Source of the DNA: a bacterium
GTDB lineage: Bacteria; Pseudomonadota; Alphaproteobacteria; Ferrovibrionales; Ferrovibrionaceae
Reading direction: 5' to 3'
Length of the DNA stretch: 45,539 nucleotides
Assembly: GCA_022844005.1 (NCBI GenBank)
Contig: JALHMN010000016.1
Location: 1-45,539, forward strand
Below are positions 1 to 10,745 of the stretch, piece after piece. Numbering within the stretch: the stretch's first letter is position 1; each line of letters starts with the position of its first letter. A model generated the notes under the pieces. The model made no database searches. It was given only the letters and a program-made list of their open reading frames with translations, and had not been told where the DNA came from. Position numbers and translations under genes: made by a program.

Positions 1-18
1 CGTGTGCTCTTCCGATCT
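1..18. other. Residual Illumina sequencing adapter
   Basis: Bases 1-18 read CGTGTGCTCTTCCGATCT, which is the 3' end of the TruSeq Read-2 adapter/primer. Directly after it, from base 21 in frame, the sequence becomes well-conserved aminotransferase coding sequence (KGKRALILADQFPSNVY). The adapter is therefore an untrimmed library artefact at a contig end. The genome should be taken as starting at about base 19. Confidence 0.95.
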
Positions 19-872
19 CGAAGGGCAAGCGCGCGCTGATCCTGGCCGACCAGTTCCCCTCCAACGTCTATGCCTGGCGCGAGCGGGCGGCAGAGGACGG
101 GGGCGAGGTGGTGACGGTGGCCCGGCCGGCCGACGACGACTGGACGGCGGCCGTTCTGGCCGGGCTCGACGACCGCGTGGCCGTCGTCGCGCTGCCGCAT
201 TGCCACTGGACCGATGGCGGGCTGCTCGATCTGGTGGCGATCGGCGAGAAGGCCCGCGCGGTGGGCGCGGCCCTCGTGCTGGATGCGACGCAATCCCTGG
301 GCGCCATGCCGCTCGATGTGGCGAAGGTGCAGCCCGACTACCTGGTGGCGGCGACCTACAAGTGGCTGCTGGGCCCCTATGCCTTCGGCTTTCTCTATGT
401 GGCGCCACATCGCCAGGATGGGCGGCCGCTGGAGCATGGCTGGATCACCCGCGGCGGGGCCGAGGACTTTTCCGGGCTGGTCGCCTATCGCGACGATTTC
501 CAGCCCGGGGCACGGCGCTTCGACATGGGCGAGCGGGCGAACTTCGCCGCCACGCCCGTCGCCATCGAATCGCTGAAGCTGATCACCGCCTGGGGTATCG
601 GCAATGTGCAGACGACACTGGGCGCGCGGACGGCCGATATTGCCGCGCGGGCGGCGAAACTGGGCCTCTCCAGCGCGCCGCCGGAGCGTCGCGCCGGGCA
701 TTTCCTGGGCCTGCGCTTCGCCGGCGGCGTGCCGGCGGATCTGCCGGCCAGGCTGGCGGCAGAACGCATCTTCGTCAGCGTGCGCGGGCCGGCGATGCGG
801 GTCACGCCGCATCTCTACAACACCGATGCCGATGTCGACCGGCTGTTCGACGTGCTGAAGAAGGCGGTTTGA
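19..872 (+). CDS. Class V aminotransferase-fold PLP enzyme (5' truncated)
   Basis: C-terminal portion of a fold-type I PLP enzyme of the class V aminotransferase group (kynureninase, cysteine desulfurase and isopenicillin-N-epimerase relatives). The reading frame (codons from base 21) is open from the adapter junction to TGA at 870-872, so the start codon lies outside the contig. Visible family marks are the LDATQSLGAMPLDV strand carrying the PLP-pyridine-binding Asp, and the Schiff-base lysine segment TYKWLLGPYAFGF. The C-terminal small domain ends in HLYNTDADVDRLFDVL. The next gene starts 4 bases downstream and is a paralogue with the same landmarks, so the two are probably co-expressed. 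The substrate cannot be deduced; transaminase, lyase and desulfurase activities all occur in this fold. Confidence 0.85.
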
Positions 873-876
873 GCCC

Positions 877-2043
877 ATGGACATCGCCAGACTGCGCGCG
901 GAGACGCCGGGCACTGCGAATGTCGTCCACCTGAACAATGCAGGCTCGGCCCTGCCGCCGCAGCCGGTGCTGGCAAGCGTCATCCGCCATCTGAACCGCG
1001 AAGCCGAGATCGGCGGCTACGAGGCGGCGGCGGAGGCCGCCGAGGCGCAGGGGCATAGCTATGACGCGGTGGCGGGCCTGATCGGCGCGGCGCCGGACGA
1101 GATCGCGTTGATCGAGAACGCGACCCGGGCCTGGGACATGGCCTTCTATGCCCTGTCCTTCCGCCCCGGGGACCGAATCCTGACCGCGCGGGCGGAATAC
1201 GCCTCCAACTACATCGCCTTCCTGCAGGTGGCAAAGCGGACCGGCGCGGTGATCGACGTAGTGCCCTGCGACAATGCCGGCGCCCTCGACGTCGCCGCGC
1301 TGGAACGCATGGTCGACGAGCGGGTGAAGCTGATCGCCATCACCCATATCCCGACCAATGGCGGCCTGGTGAACCCGGCCGAGGCGGTGGGCCGGATCGC
1401 GCGGGCGCACCGGATTCCCTATCTGCTGGATGCCTGCCAGTCGGTCGGGCAAATGCCGGTCGATGTCGAGGCGATCGGCTGCGACATGATGTCGGCGACG
1501 GGGCGGAAGTTCCTGCGCGGCCCTCGCGGCACCGGCTTCCTCTATGTGCGCCGGTCGATGCTGGAGCGGCTGGAGCCGCCGATGATCGACCTGCACGCGG
1601 CGACCTGGAGCGCGCCCGACCAGTACACGCTGCGCCCGGATGCGAAGCGTTTCGAAAACTGGGAGAGCTTCATCGCCGGGCGCATCGGGCTGGGGGTCGC
1701 CTGCGACTATGCGATGGCGATCGGGCTGGACGCCATCCGCGATCGGGCCCGCGGTTTGGCGGAGCGGCTGCGCGCGGGGCTGGGCGCGATCGAGGGCGCG
1801 CGCCCGCAGGATCTCGGTGCCGAGCGCTCGGCCATCGTCACCTTCACGCTGGAGAAGGCGGCCCCGCCGGCGGTGAAGGCGGCGCTGGCTGCGAAGGGCA
1901 TCAACGTCTCGGTGTCGGGCCTGACCTCCACCCGGCTCGACATGAGCGCGCGCGGGCTGGAGCAGGTGGTCCGCGCCTCGCCCCACTACTACAACACGGA
2001 AGCCGAGATCGACCGGGTGCTGGAGGCGATTGCGGCTCTTTGA
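877..2043 (+). CDS. Class V aminotransferase-fold PLP enzyme
   Basis: Complete 388-residue PLP-dependent enzyme of the class V group. The N-terminus HLNNAGSALPPQPV is typical of the cysteine-desulfurase/EgtE-like branch. LLDACQSVGQMPVDV supplies the Asp that pairs with the PLP ring nitrogen, and ATGRKFLRGPRGTGF carries the Schiff-base lysine. The small domain ends in HYYNTEAEIDRVLEAI, matching the tail of the preceding gene, so the pair looks like a tandem duplication that has diverged. ATG at 877 is 4 bases after the upstream stop, consistent with one transcript. A desulfurase or C-S lyase role is possible because many relatives act on sulfur compounds, but no neighbouring sulfur genes support it, so the substrate is left open. 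Confidence 0.88.
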   Translation: MDIARLRAETPGTANVVHLNNAGSALPPQPVLASVIRHLNREAEIGGYEAAAEAAEAQGHSYDAVAGLIGAAPDEIALIENATRAWDMAFYALSFRPGDRILTARAEYASNYIAFLQVAKRTGAVIDVVPCDNAGALDVAALERMVDERVKLIAITHIPTNGGLVNPAEAVGRIARAHRIPYLLDACQSVGQMPVDVEAIGCDMMSATGRKFLRGPRGTGFLYVRRSMLERLEPPMIDLHAATWSAPDQYTLRPDAKRFENWESFIAGRIGLGVACDYAMAIGLDAIRDRARGLAERLRAGLGAIEGARPQDLGAERSAIVTFTLEKAAPPAVKAALAAKGINVSVSGLTSTRLDMSARGLEQVVRASPHYYNTEAEIDRVLEAIAAL

Positions 2044-2046
2044 GTA

Positions 2047-2173
2047 CTTCCCTCTACCTTGGGGAGAGGGTGGCGCGATTGCGCCGGGTGAGGGGCACCG
2101 CTTCTGGTGAATCGCGCGGAGAGGGCGCCCCTCATCCGCCCTTCGGGCACCTTCTCCCCAAGGGAGAAGGAAG
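2047..2173. repeat. RIME-like intergenic inverted-repeat element
   Basis: A long imperfect inverted repeat fills the space between two convergent genes. The left arm is about 2047-2096 and the right arm about 2127-2173, and the arms pair over CTTCC..CTTGGGGAGA..GG..GAGGGGC. Each arm holds a smaller hairpin: GGCGC-GATT-GCGCC at 2072-2085 and GCCC-TTC-GGGC at 2138-2148. The sequence style (CCCTCATCCG, CCTTCTCCCC, GGAGAAGG) is that of the RIME-type mosaic elements common between genes in Rhizobiales and other alphaproteobacteria. The RNA would fold strongly from either strand, so the element probably also terminates transcription from both sides. Family assignment is from memory of the consensus. 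Confidence 0.75.
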
Positions 2174-2177
2174 CTCG

Positions 2178-4094
2178 CTAAGCCCGGACCGCCTGGACCT
2201 TGCGCCCCAGCGCCGCGATCGCCGTCTCGACGATATGGGCGGCGTTGAGGCGGGCGGCATCGTACTGCTTCATCGGCGCGTCGTGATCGATGAAGACGTC
2301 CGGCAGCATCATCGTGCGCACCTTGAGGCCCTGGTCGAGCAGCCCGTCCCGGCTCAGGAAATGCAGCACGTGCGAGCCGAAGCCGCCGATCGAGCCTTCC
2401 TCGATGGTGATGAGCACTTCGTGATCGCGCGCCAGGCGGCGGATCAGGTCCTCGTCCAGGGGCTTGGCGAAGCGGGCATCGGCGACGGTGGCGCTGAGAC
2501 CGCGGGTGGCCAGTTCCTCGGCCGCCTTGAGGCTTTCCGACAAACGGGTGCCGAGCGAGAGGATGGCGATGGCCGTGCCTTCGCGGAGCACGCGGCCCTT
2601 GCCGATCGGCAGGACCGCGCCGCGTTCCGGCAGATCGATCCCGACACCCTCGCCGCGCGGATAGCGGAACGCGGACGGCCGGTCGCCGATCGAAGCCGCC
2701 GTCGCCACCATATGCATCAACTCGGCCTCGTCGGCGGCCGCCATGACGACGAAGCCCGGCAGGGTGGCGAGATAGGTGATGTCGAAGCTGCCGGCATGCG
2801 TGGCGCCGTCGGCGCCGACCAGGCCGGCACGGTCGATGGCGAAGCGCACGGGCAGGCCCTGGATCGCCACGTCGTGCACCACCTGGTCGTAGGCGCGCTG
2901 CAGGAAGGTGGAATAGATGGCGACGAAGGGTTTGTAGCCCTCGGTGGCGAGCCCGGCGGCGAAGGTGACGCCATGCTGCTCGGCGATGCCGACATCGAAG
3001 CAGCGGCCGGGGAAGCGCTGGCCGAAGAGATCGAGGCCGGTGCCCGACGGCATGGCCGCGGTGACGGCGACGATCTTCGGGTCTTCCGCCGCCTCGCGGA
3101 TCAGGGCATCGGCGAAGACGCGGGTGTATTGCGGGGCGTTCGCCTTCGCCTTGGTCTGGGCGCCGGTGGCGACATCGAACTTGGCGACGCCGTGATACTT
3201 GTCGTCGGCGGCCTCGGCGGGCGGATAGCCCTTGCCCTTCTGCGTCACCACATGGATCAGGATCGGGCGCTGATGCTCGTCGTCACGGGCGTTCCTGAGC
3301 ACGGGCAGCAGATGGTCGAGGTTGTGCCCGTCGATCGGGCCGACATAGTAGAAGCCCAGTTCTTCGAACATCGTGCCGCCGGTGACCATGCCGCGGGCAT
3401 ATTCCTCGGCCCGGCGCGCGGCCTCCTGCATCTGCCGGGGCAGGTGCTCGACGATCTGCTTGCCCATCTGGCGCAGCGAACGATAGGAGGGCGAGGAGAT
3501 AAGGCGCGAGAGGTAGGCGCTCATCGCGCCGACCGGCGGCGCGATCGACATGTCGTTGTCGTTCAGGATGACGATCAGCCGCGATTTCAGCGCGCCGGCG
3601 TTGTTCATCGCCTCGTAGGCCATGCCGGCCGACATCGAGCCGTCGCCGATGACGCAGACCACCTTGTTGTCGCGCCCCGACAGGTCGCGCGCCACCGCCA
3701 TGCCGAGGCCGGCGGAGATCGAGGTGGAGGAATGCGCGGCGCCGAAGGGGTCGTAGTCGCTTTCCGACCGCCGCGTGAAGCCCGACAGCCCACCGCCCTG
3801 GCGCAGCGTGCGGATGCGGTTTCGCCGACCGGTCAGGATCTTGTGCGGATAGGCCTGGTGGCCGACGTCCCAGATCACCCGGTCGGCCGGGGTATCGAAG
3901 ACGTGGTGCAGCGCCACCGTCAGTTCCACCACGCCTAGGCCGGCGCCCAGGTGACCGCCGGTGATGGAGACGGCATCGATGGTTTCCCGGCGGAGTTCTT
4001 CGGCCAGCTGCTTCAACTGATCGGGTTCAAAGCCGCGGATATCGGCCGGCTCGCGCACGGTATCCAACAGCGGCGTCGAGCTCGTTGCCGTCAC
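2178..4094 (-). CDS. dxs: 1-deoxy-D-xylulose-5-phosphate synthase
   Basis: Thiamine-diphosphate enzyme that condenses pyruvate and glyceraldehyde 3-phosphate, the first step of the MEP route to isopentenyl diphosphate. The 638-residue length fits the family. Near residue 48 is [16 protein letters not shown] with the catalytic-site His; the ThDP/Mg motif [18 protein letters not shown] begins near residue 150; the transketolase-type FDVGIAEQH segment with its conserved Glu follows in the second half. I chose GTG at 4094 because it follows a GAGGAGA ribosome site and gives the usual N-terminus; a longer TTG start at 4175 would run into ispA. It lies 10 bases after ispA, last in a leftward operon, and ends just before the RIME-like element. 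Confidence 0.97.
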   Translation of the reverse strand: MTATSSTPLLDTVREPADIRGFEPDQLKQLAEELRRETIDAVSITGGHLGAGLGVVELTVALHHVFDTPADRVIWDVGHQAYPHKILTGRRNRIRTLRQGGGLSGFTRRSESDYDPFGAAHSSTSISAGLGMAVARDLSGRDNKVVCVIGDGSMSAGMAYEAMNNAGALKSRLIVILNDNDMSIAPPVGAMSAYLSRLISSPSYRSLRQMGKQIVEHLPRQMQEAARRAEEYARGMVTGGTMFEELGFYYVGPIDGHNLDHLLPVLRNARDDEHQRPILIHVVTQKGKGYPPAEAADDKYHGVAKFDVATGAQTKAKANAPQYTRVFADALIREAAEDPKIVAVTAAMPSGTGLDLFGQRFPGRCFDVGIAEQHGVTFAAGLATEGYKPFVAIYSTFLQRAYDQVVHDVAIQGLPVRFAIDRAGLVGADGATHAGSFDITYLATLPGFVVMAAADEAELMHMVATAASIGDRPSAFRYPRGEGVGIDLPERGAVLPIGKGRVLREGTAIAILSLGTRLSESLKAAEELATRGLSATVADARFAKPLDEDLIRRLARDHEVLITIEEGSIGGFGSHVLHFLSRDGLLDQGLKVRTMMLPDVFIDHDAPMKQYDAARLNAAHIVETAIAALGRKVQAVRA

Positions 4095-4104
4095 GGAACT
4101 CTCC

Positions 4105-4995
4105 TCAGGCCCGGCGGGTGACAATGAACTGGGCCAGGGCCCGCAAAACATCCGCCCTTTCGTCAAACGATGCAAGGCGGGCGGCCGCCGTCCGGGCCAG
4201 CGCGGCGGCCTCGGCCTTGGCGCCCGCGAGGCCCAGATGGTCGACGAAAGTGGCCTTGCCGGCGGCGGCGTCCTTCCGCAGGCGCTTGCCCACGGCGGCC
4301 TCCTCGCCCTCGACGTCGAGGATGTCGTCGGCTATCTGGAAGGCGAGGCCGAGATCGGCCGCATAGGCGCGGAGCGCCTCCAACTCGCCGGCATCGGCGC
4401 GGCCGAGAAGGCCGCCGGCCTCGCAGGCGAAGGCGATCAGCGCGCCGGTCTTGAGCGACTGCAGCCGCCGGGTCTCCGCCAGGTCGATCGGCGCGGTCTC
4501 GGCGGCGATGTCGATCGCCTGGCCGGCCACCATGCCGCAAGCGCCCGCGGCCCGGGCAAGGCCGCCGACGAGCTTCAGCCGGAGCGCTGGATCGGGATCG
4601 ACCTCGGGACGCGCGATCGCCTCGAAAGCGAGGGTCAAGAGCGCGTCGCCCGCCAGGACCGCCGTCGCCTCGTCGAATTTCCTGTGCAGCGTCGGGCGGC
4701 CACGGCGCAGGTCGTCGTCGTCCATGCAGGGCAGGTCGTCATGCACGAGCGAATAGGCATGCAACATCTCGATCGCCGCCGCCGCCGCCGCCGTATGCTC
4801 GATCGGAACCGAGAAGACGTGGCCCGCCTCGATGAGCAGCAGCGGGCGCAATCGCTTGCCCGGGCCGAGCGCGGCATAGGCCATGGCCTCGTGCAGCCGC
4901 GCTTCCGGGCCGCTGCCGCGCGGCAGGAGGGCGGCAATCGCGGCCTCGACGGCCGCGGCAGCGGCCGCCATGGCCGTTTCGAGGGAGCGGGTCAC
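4105..4995 (-). CDS. ispA: Farnesyl/geranyl diphosphate synthase
   Basis: Polyprenyl synthetase of the short trans-prenyl type (296 residues) that elongates dimethylallyl diphosphate with isopentenyl diphosphate, usually to farnesyl diphosphate. The first Asp-rich motif is DDLPCMD (residues about 86-92) after LHAYSLVH, and the second is FQIADDILD. The substrate-binding GPGKRLRP lies near residue 44. Start GTG at 4995 overlaps the xseB stop as GTGA, which implies translational coupling. The order xseB-ispA-dxs is a classic alphaproteobacterial arrangement, and ispA and dxs act in the same pathway. Exact chain length (C15 or C20) is not certain from sequence alone. Confidence 0.95.
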   Translation of the reverse strand: MTRSLETAMAAAAAAVEAAIAALLPRGSGPEARLHEAMAYAALGPGKRLRPLLLIEAGHVFSVPIEHTAAAAAAIEMLHAYSLVHDDLPCMDDDDLRRGRPTLHRKFDEATAVLAGDALLTLAFEAIARPEVDPDPALRLKLVGGLARAAGACGMVAGQAIDIAAETAPIDLAETRRLQSLKTGALIAFACEAGGLLGRADAGELEALRAYAADLGLAFQIADDILDVEGEEAAVGKRLRKDAAAGKATFVDHLGLAGAKAEAAALARTAAARLASFDERADVLRALAQFIVTRRA

Positions 4996-5243
4996 CCCAG
5001 TTCGGCGGGGACGGCCTTGGGGCCGTCGGGGCCCTCGACGATCTTCTCGATCCGCTCGCCGGCCGAGCGCAGCTTCGCCTCGCAATGCTGCTTCAGCTGG
5101 GTGCCGCGGGTGTAGATCTCGATCGAGCGCTCGAGATCGACCCGGCCGGCCTCCAGCGTGCGCACGATCTCGTCGAGTTCGGCGAGGGCCTGCTCGAAGC
5201 TCATCGCGGCGATGTCGGTGGGAACGGTTTCCGTCTTTGCCAT
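4992..5243 (-). CDS. xseB: Exodeoxyribonuclease VII small subunit
   Basis: 83-residue small subunit of exonuclease VII, which degrades single-stranded DNA from both ends as part of the XseA-XseB complex. The XseB core MSFEQALAELDEIVRTLEAG, followed by DLERSIEIYTRGTQLKQHCEAKL, covers residues about 14-60 and should form the two helices that bind XseA. ATG at 5243 gives the family length; its stop overlaps the ispA start by four bases (GTGA). xseA is not in the window. Its position ahead of ispA and dxs is conserved in many proteobacteria and does not imply an isoprenoid role. Confidence 0.95.
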   Translation of the reverse strand: MAKTETVPTDIAAMSFEQALAELDEIVRTLEAGRVDLERSIEIYTRGTQLKQHCEAKLRSAGERIEKIVEGPDGPKAVPAELG

Positions 5244-5260
5244 GGCGGGATTGTAGTCCG

Positions 5261-5878
5261 CTAGCCTGCCTTGCGCATCTCGATGACCGCCTTGGCGGCC
5301 GGACGGGCGAGGCAGCGTTCGAGCCAGGATTTCATGTGCGGCCAGGTGGAGAAATCGACACCGACCATGAAGGACGGCAGCATGACCGAGGCGACGTTGA
5401 GATCGGCGAGGGAGAAGTCCTTGCCCGCGAGGCAGGGCTGCGCCGCGAGCTTCTCGTCCAGCACCTTGAAGCGGGGGCCGAGCGCCACCCAGGCGGAAGC
5501 GGCGGCATAGGCGTCGCGTTCGGCCTCCGGCTTGATATGGGCGTTGTAGGCATAGGTCATCAGCGCCGTCTCGACCTCGGTCGCGACCCAGAGCGTCCAC
5601 TGGAAAACCTGCGCCTCGCCCGCCGCATCGGCCGGCCAGAGGCTGCCCGCCTTGCGCGCCAGGTAGAGGTTGATCGCGAGCGATTCGAAGATCAGCAGGC
5701 CATCGTCGTCGAGCGCGGGAATGCGGGCGTTCGGGTTGACCTTGGCGAAGCCGGGGGCGCCCGCCCCCTGCGGGCCCTGGGCCACGCGCACCAGCTCGTA
5801 AGGCAAGCCCAACTCGCCCAGGCACCAGAGGTTGCGGGCCGCGCGCGAGCGGGGGACGCCGTAGAGCTTGAGCGCCAT
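5261..5878 (-). CDS. Glutathione S-transferase family protein
   Basis: 205-residue protein with the usual GST layout. An N-terminal thioredoxin-like domain begins MALKLYGVPRSRAARNLWCLGELGLPYELV, with the cis-proline segment NPNARIPALDDDG and the glutathione-contacting FESLAINLYLA. A helical C-terminal domain follows (FSLADLNVASVM with the N-capping box, then MKSWLERCLARPAAKA). The start is 5 bases after leuB and the stop 17 bases before xseB, so it is inside the leu-isp transcript although no pathway link is evident. The catalytic residue is probably the Ser/Arg in PRSRAARN, typical of bacterial GSTs. The substrate is unknown. Confidence 0.9.
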   Translation of the reverse strand: MALKLYGVPRSRAARNLWCLGELGLPYELVRVAQGPQGAGAPGFAKVNPNARIPALDDDGLLIFESLAINLYLARKAGSLWPADAAGEAQVFQWTLWVATEVETALMTYAYNAHIKPEAERDAYAAASAWVALGPRFKVLDEKLAAQPCLAGKDFSLADLNVASVMLPSFMVGVDFSTWPHMKSWLERCLARPAAKAVIEMRKAG

Positions 5879-5883
5879 GGGGA

Positions 5884-6996
5884 TCAGGCCGCGAGGTTGT
5901 TGAGGGCGAGGATCAGGCTGTCGCCCATCACGCTGGTCGACACCTTGGCGGTGCCCTTCTGCATGATGTCGCCGGTGCGCATGCCCTTTTCCAGCACGTC
6001 CTTGACCGCCTTCTCCACCAGGTCGGCCTCGTCGCCCATGTCGAAGGTGTAGCGAAGCGCCATCGCAAAGGAGAGGATGGTGGCGATGGGATTGGCGGCG
6101 TTCTGGCCGGCGATGTCGGGGGCGGAACCGTGCACCGGCTCGTACAGCGCCTTGCGGCGGCCGGTCGCGTCGGGCGCGCCGAGCGAGGCCGAGGGCAGCA
6201 TACCGAGCGAGCCGGTCAGCATCGCCGCCTCGTCCGACAGGATGTCGCCGAACAGGTTGTCGGTGACGATCACGTCGAACTGCTTGGGCGCCCGGACCAG
6301 CTGCATGGCGGCATTGTCGGCATACATGTGGCTGAGCTCGACGTCCTTGTAGCTCTCGTCGTGCAGCTTCTGCACTTCCTCGCGCCAGAGGACGCCCGAT
6401 TCCATGACGTTCGCCTTCTCGCAGGAGGTCACGCGGTTGCCGCGCTTCCGGGCCAGTTCGAAGGCGACGGCCGCCACGCGGCGGATCTCGTTCGTCGTAT
6501 AGACCTGGGTGTTGACGCCGCGGCGCTGGCCGTCGGGCAGCGTCTCGATGCCGCGGGGGGTGCCGAAATAGACGCCGCCCGTCAGCTCGCGCACGATCAT
6601 GATGTCGAGGCCCTCGACCAGCTCGCGCTTCAGGCTGGAAGCGTCGGCGAGCGCGGGGAAGCAGACCGCCGGACGCAGGTTGGCGAAGAGCTCGAGTTCC
6701 TTCCTGAGGCGGAGCAGGCCGCGCTCGGGCTTCTGCTCGAAGGGCAGGTTGTCCCATTTCGGCCCGCCGACGGCCCCCAGCAGCACGGCATCGGCCTTCT
6801 GGGCCTTCTCGACCGTGTCGTCGGTGACCGGGATGCCATGGGCATCGATGGCGCTGCCGCCGACCAGGTCCTCGGTCACGTCGAAGCTGACGGCACGCTT
6901 CTTCGCCATCCATTCGATCACGCGCCGGGTCTCGCGCATCACCTCGGGGCCGATGCCGTCACCCGGCAGCATCAGGAGATTCTTGTTGGCGGCCAT
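5884..6996 (-). CDS. leuB: 3-isopropylmalate dehydrogenase
   Basis: 370-residue NAD-dependent enzyme that oxidises and decarboxylates (2R,3S)-3-isopropylmalate to 2-oxoisocaproate in leucine synthesis. Seen are the N-terminal [10 protein letters not shown], the substrate-loop region [15 protein letters not shown], the Mg-binding [20 protein letters not shown] and the NAD site [17 protein letters not shown]. Length and all motifs match functional LeuB. ATG at 6996. It follows leuD by 52 bases and precedes the GST gene by 5. All three late leucine genes are present and intact here; leuA is not in the window. Confidence 0.97.
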   Translation of the reverse strand: MAANKNLLMLPGDGIGPEVMRETRRVIEWMAKKRAVSFDVTEDLVGGSAIDAHGIPVTDDTVEKAQKADAVLLGAVGGPKWDNLPFEQKPERGLLRLRKELELFANLRPAVCFPALADASSLKRELVEGLDIMIVRELTGGVYFGTPRGIETLPDGQRRGVNTQVYTTNEIRRVAAVAFELARKRGNRVTSCEKANVMESGVLWREEVQKLHDESYKDVELSHMYADNAAMQLVRAPKQFDVIVTDNLFGDILSDEAAMLTGSLGMLPSASLGAPDATGRRKALYEPVHGSAPDIAGQNAANPIATILSFAMALRYTFDMGDEADLVEKAVKDVLEKGMRTGDIMQKGTAKVSTSVMGDSLILALNNLAA

Positions 6997-7048
6997 GACG
7001 ACGCTCCGCGACTTCCGTGAGTTGGGATTTAGAGGATCGGCCCGCGCT

Positions 7049-7660
7049 TCAGCGATAGAGCCAGGGCTGGGACAGGCGCTGCTTCTCCTCGAAGCTGTCG
7101 ATCGCCGGCTTGTCCTGCAGCGTGAGGCCGATGTCGTCGAGGCCTTCGATCAGGCACTTCTTGCGGAAGGGGTCCATCTCGAACTTGACCACGCCGCCGT
7201 CGGGCCCGCGGATCTCCTGGCTCTCCAGGTCGACGGTGAGCGTGGCGTTGGCGCCGCGCTCGGCATCGTCCATCAGCTTGTCGAGGTCTTCCTGGGAGAC
7301 CTTGATCGGCAGGATGCCGTTCTTGAAACAGTTGTTGTAGAAAATATCGGCGAAGGACGTGGAGATGACGCAGCGGATGCCGAAGTCGAGCAGCGCCCAG
7401 GGGGCGTGCTCGCGGCTGGAGCCGCAGCCGAAGTTCGGCCCGGCCACCAGGATCTGCGCCTTGCGATAGGCCGGCTTGTTCAGGACGAAGTCGGGCTTTT
7501 CCTTGCCGTCCTGGGTATAGCGCATCTCGTCGAACAGGTTCTTGCCGAGACCGGTGCGCTTGATCGTCTTCAGGAACTGCTTGGGGATGATCATATCGGT
7601 GTCGATATTGACCAGCGGCAAGGGCGCCGCGACGGCCGTCAGCTTGTCGAATTTCTGCAT
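7049..7660 (-). CDS. leuD: 3-isopropylmalate dehydratase small subunit
   Basis: 203-residue swivelling-domain subunit that pairs with LeuC to isomerise 2-isopropylmalate to 3-isopropylmalate. The typical start [26 protein letters not shown], the active-site loop [21 protein letters not shown] and the following [20 protein letters not shown] are all present. ATG at 7660 lies 15 bases behind the leuC stop, so the two subunits are co-transcribed and probably made in similar amounts. Confidence 0.97.
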   Translation of the reverse strand: MQKFDKLTAVAAPLPLVNIDTDMIIPKQFLKTIKRTGLGKNLFDEMRYTQDGKEKPDFVLNKPAYRKAQILVAGPNFGCGSSREHAPWALLDFGIRCVISTSFADIFYNNCFKNGILPIKVSQEDLDKLMDDAERGANATLTVDLESQEIRGPDGGVVKFEMDPFRKKCLIEGLDDIGLTLQDKPAIDSFEEKQRLSQPWLYR

Positions 7661-7675
7661 GATGCCCGTCCCCTC

Positions 7676-9082
<1,407 letters not shown>

Positions 9083-9089
9083 GGCGCTC

Positions 9090-9105
9090 CTCCCGAGAGC
9101 GGGAG
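9090..9105 (-). promoter_or_regulatory. Hairpin overlapping the leuC ribosome-binding site
   Basis: On the transcribed (minus) strand the leuC leader reads CTCCCG-CTCT-CGGGAG, a 6-bp stem with a four-base loop. Its 3' arm runs straight into the GGGAGGAG ribosome site 7-8 bases before the ATG, so folding would partly hide the site. It could tune leuC translation. No leucine-rich leader peptide or larger riboswitch is visible in the 87-base space, so the role is inferred from position only. Confidence 0.45.
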
Positions 9106-9169
9106 ATTTTCGGGTTTCTTTGAAGGGCCGCGACCATAGCCGCCAAGGGGCGGGCCAACAAGGGCGGGG

Positions 9170-9913
9170 TCAGCCCGCCCAGGCGGCCCGCAGCGCCAGA
9201 CCCGCCAGCAGCATGGCGTTGGCGAGACCCGCGAGCGGCAGGGCGCGGCGGGCGAGATCACGGAACCGCCTGCCGGCCGCGGCGCCGGCCCATCCCAGTC
9301 CCGCCAGCGCCACGGCCGTCCCGGCGGCGAAGGCGGTCATGGACAGGGCGCCGGCGAGGGGGCTGGCCAATACGCTGGAGGCGGCCAGGGCGGCGTAGAC
9401 CATATGGCAGGGAAGGAAGCCCAGGAGGAGGCCGAGGGCATAGGATGTCCGGGCGGTGCCGGCCCGCCGCAACAGCGGATCGATCGCCGCCGCGAGATGG
9501 CGGCCGAGCCGCCCGGTGCCGGACCGCATACTGCCGACGGCCATGGCGGCGAAGAGCAGGGCGGCGAGGCCAAGTCCGACGGCGGCGAACCAACGGTTGC
9601 CCGCCGCCTCCGACACCACGCCGCCGAATCCGGCCGCGATGGCGCCGAGCGCCGCATAGGTGCTCGCCCGCCCCAGGTGATAGCCGGGCAGGAGGCCGGT
9701 GGCGAGACGGGAGAGGCCCCGATGGCTTTCGAGGGGACGGTCGCGCAGGCGGCCGCCGACCTGGGCGACGACGAAGGGACCGCACATGCCGGCGCAGTGC
9801 GCGAACCCGCCGACCAGCCCGAACAGGAACAGGGCCAGCGGGATGGCGATCCACGGATCGGCGGCCGCCAGCCAGGCGGGCAGGATTTCCGCGACGGGAT
9901 GGGTGGCCGTCAC
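9170..9913 (-). CDS. TauE/SafE (UreH-like) membrane protein linked to cbb3 oxidase
   Basis: 247-residue polytopic inner-membrane protein of the group usually annotated as sulfite exporter TauE/SafE or DsbD_2/UreH-like. The diagnostic motif HCAGMCGPF lies near residues 39-47 in the first helix, and a second motif LGFLPCHMVYAAL lies in the C-terminal half. About six hydrophobic segments follow. GTG at 9913 overlaps the stop of the DUF2189 gene as GTGA. In gammaproteobacteria a relative of this family commonly follows ccoGHIS, so a job in copper or redox handling for cbb3 oxidase is a reasonable inference; sulfite export is not supported. In the second motif I would expect Gly after the Cys from memory of relatives, whereas His is seen here. 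Confidence 0.8.
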   Translation of the reverse strand: MTATHPVAEILPAWLAAADPWIAIPLALFLFGLVGGFAHCAGMCGPFVVAQVGGRLRDRPLESHRGLSRLATGLLPGYHLGRASTYAALGAIAAGFGGVVSEAAGNRWFAAVGLGLAALLFAAMAVGSMRSGTGRLGRHLAAAIDPLLRRAGTARTSYALGLLLGFLPCHMVYAALAASSVLASPLAGALSMTAFAAGTAVALAGLGWAGAAAGRRFRDLARRALPLAGLANAMLLAGLALRAAWAG

Positions 9914-10680
9914 CGATGCACGAGGTCGCGATAGGCGTGCCAGGTGGCATGGCCGACCAGCGGCACCATCACGGCAAGACCGACGAACATCGTGGCGAGA
10001 CCCGCAGCGGTGAAGACTACGATCAATACCGCCCAGAAGATCATCGCCCGCCAGTGCCGCAGAACGGCCGACAGGCTGAAGCTCATCGCTTCGAAGACGC
10101 TGACCTCGCGATCGACCAGCATCGGGATCGACACCGCGGAAAGGGCGAAGGCCACCGCCGCGAAGCCGGCGCCGACCAGGGTTCCGATCACCAGAAAAGG
10201 TATCGATTGGGGAGAAAACAGGATGAGGGTCAGCAATTCGGGCAGGGCGCGGCTCTGCATCGGAAAGAACAGGGGAAACAGAAGCATCGCGAAGCGGACC
10301 CAGGCGAGATGGATCAGCAGCAGCACCACCCCCATCAGCGCCAGTTGTCCCGGCGCCCGCCAGGCCGTGAAGGCGCTTACGAGGCTGACCGGCTCGCCCC
10401 GTTCCAGGCGCCGGCTGGTGTCGTAGAGACCGGCGGCGATCAGGGGCGCCAAGATGAAAAACCCCGCCGTCACCGGAAGCAGCATGTAGGTCATGCCATA
10501 AAAGTGCAGGGCGGCGACAACGCCCCAGCTGACGCCGACGATCACACCGCCATAGACGACACCGATCACCGGCGCCCGCCGAAGATCTGCCCAGCCCGCT
10601 GCCAGCCATATCCAAGGCCGGTCGGCACTGACCTGCCGATCGGTTGCCGGTCCGCCCTGAGGCATCAACGTCCGTTCCAT
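9910..10680 (-). CDS. DUF2189 family membrane protein
   Basis: 256-residue membrane protein with about six hydrophobic helices and the DUF2189 look ([48 protein letters not shown]). The function of the family is unknown. ATG at 10680 was preferred over upstream starts because GAGGAG sits six bases ahead of it. It is divergent from ccoN, its start 66 bases from the FNR-type box, and is translationally coupled to the TauE/SafE-like gene, so both may be induced with the oxidase. A helper role in cbb3 assembly is inferred from context only. Confidence 0.8.
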   Translation of the reverse strand: MERTLMPQGGPATDRQVSADRPWIWLAAGWADLRRAPVIGVVYGGVIVGVSWGVVAALHFYGMTYMLLPVTAGFFILAPLIAAGLYDTSRRLERGEPVSLVSAFTAWRAPGQLALMGVVLLLIHLAWVRFAMLLFPLFFPMQSRALPELLTLILFSPQSIPFLVIGTLVGAGFAAVAFALSAVSIPMLVDREVSVFEAMSFSLSAVLRHWRAMIFWAVLIVVFTAAGLATMFVGLAVMVPLVGHATWHAYRDLVHR

Positions 10681-10745
10681 CCCCATCTCCTCGCCGATGC
10701 GCATCGACCGAGGGGCAGATTGCATCGGCCCCCGCCCGCCCCGCC

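Noticed and set aside
2040-3938. 632-codon open frame opposite dxs
   Set aside because: It lies antisense to a complete, motif-perfect dxs gene and its translation has the Arg/Asp/His-rich look of an antisense frame in high-GC DNA; no family is recognisable.
9106-9169. Leucine attenuator leader peptide before leuC
   Set aside because: Short frames in the leader lack a run of Leu codons, and no alternative terminator hairpin with a U-run was found.
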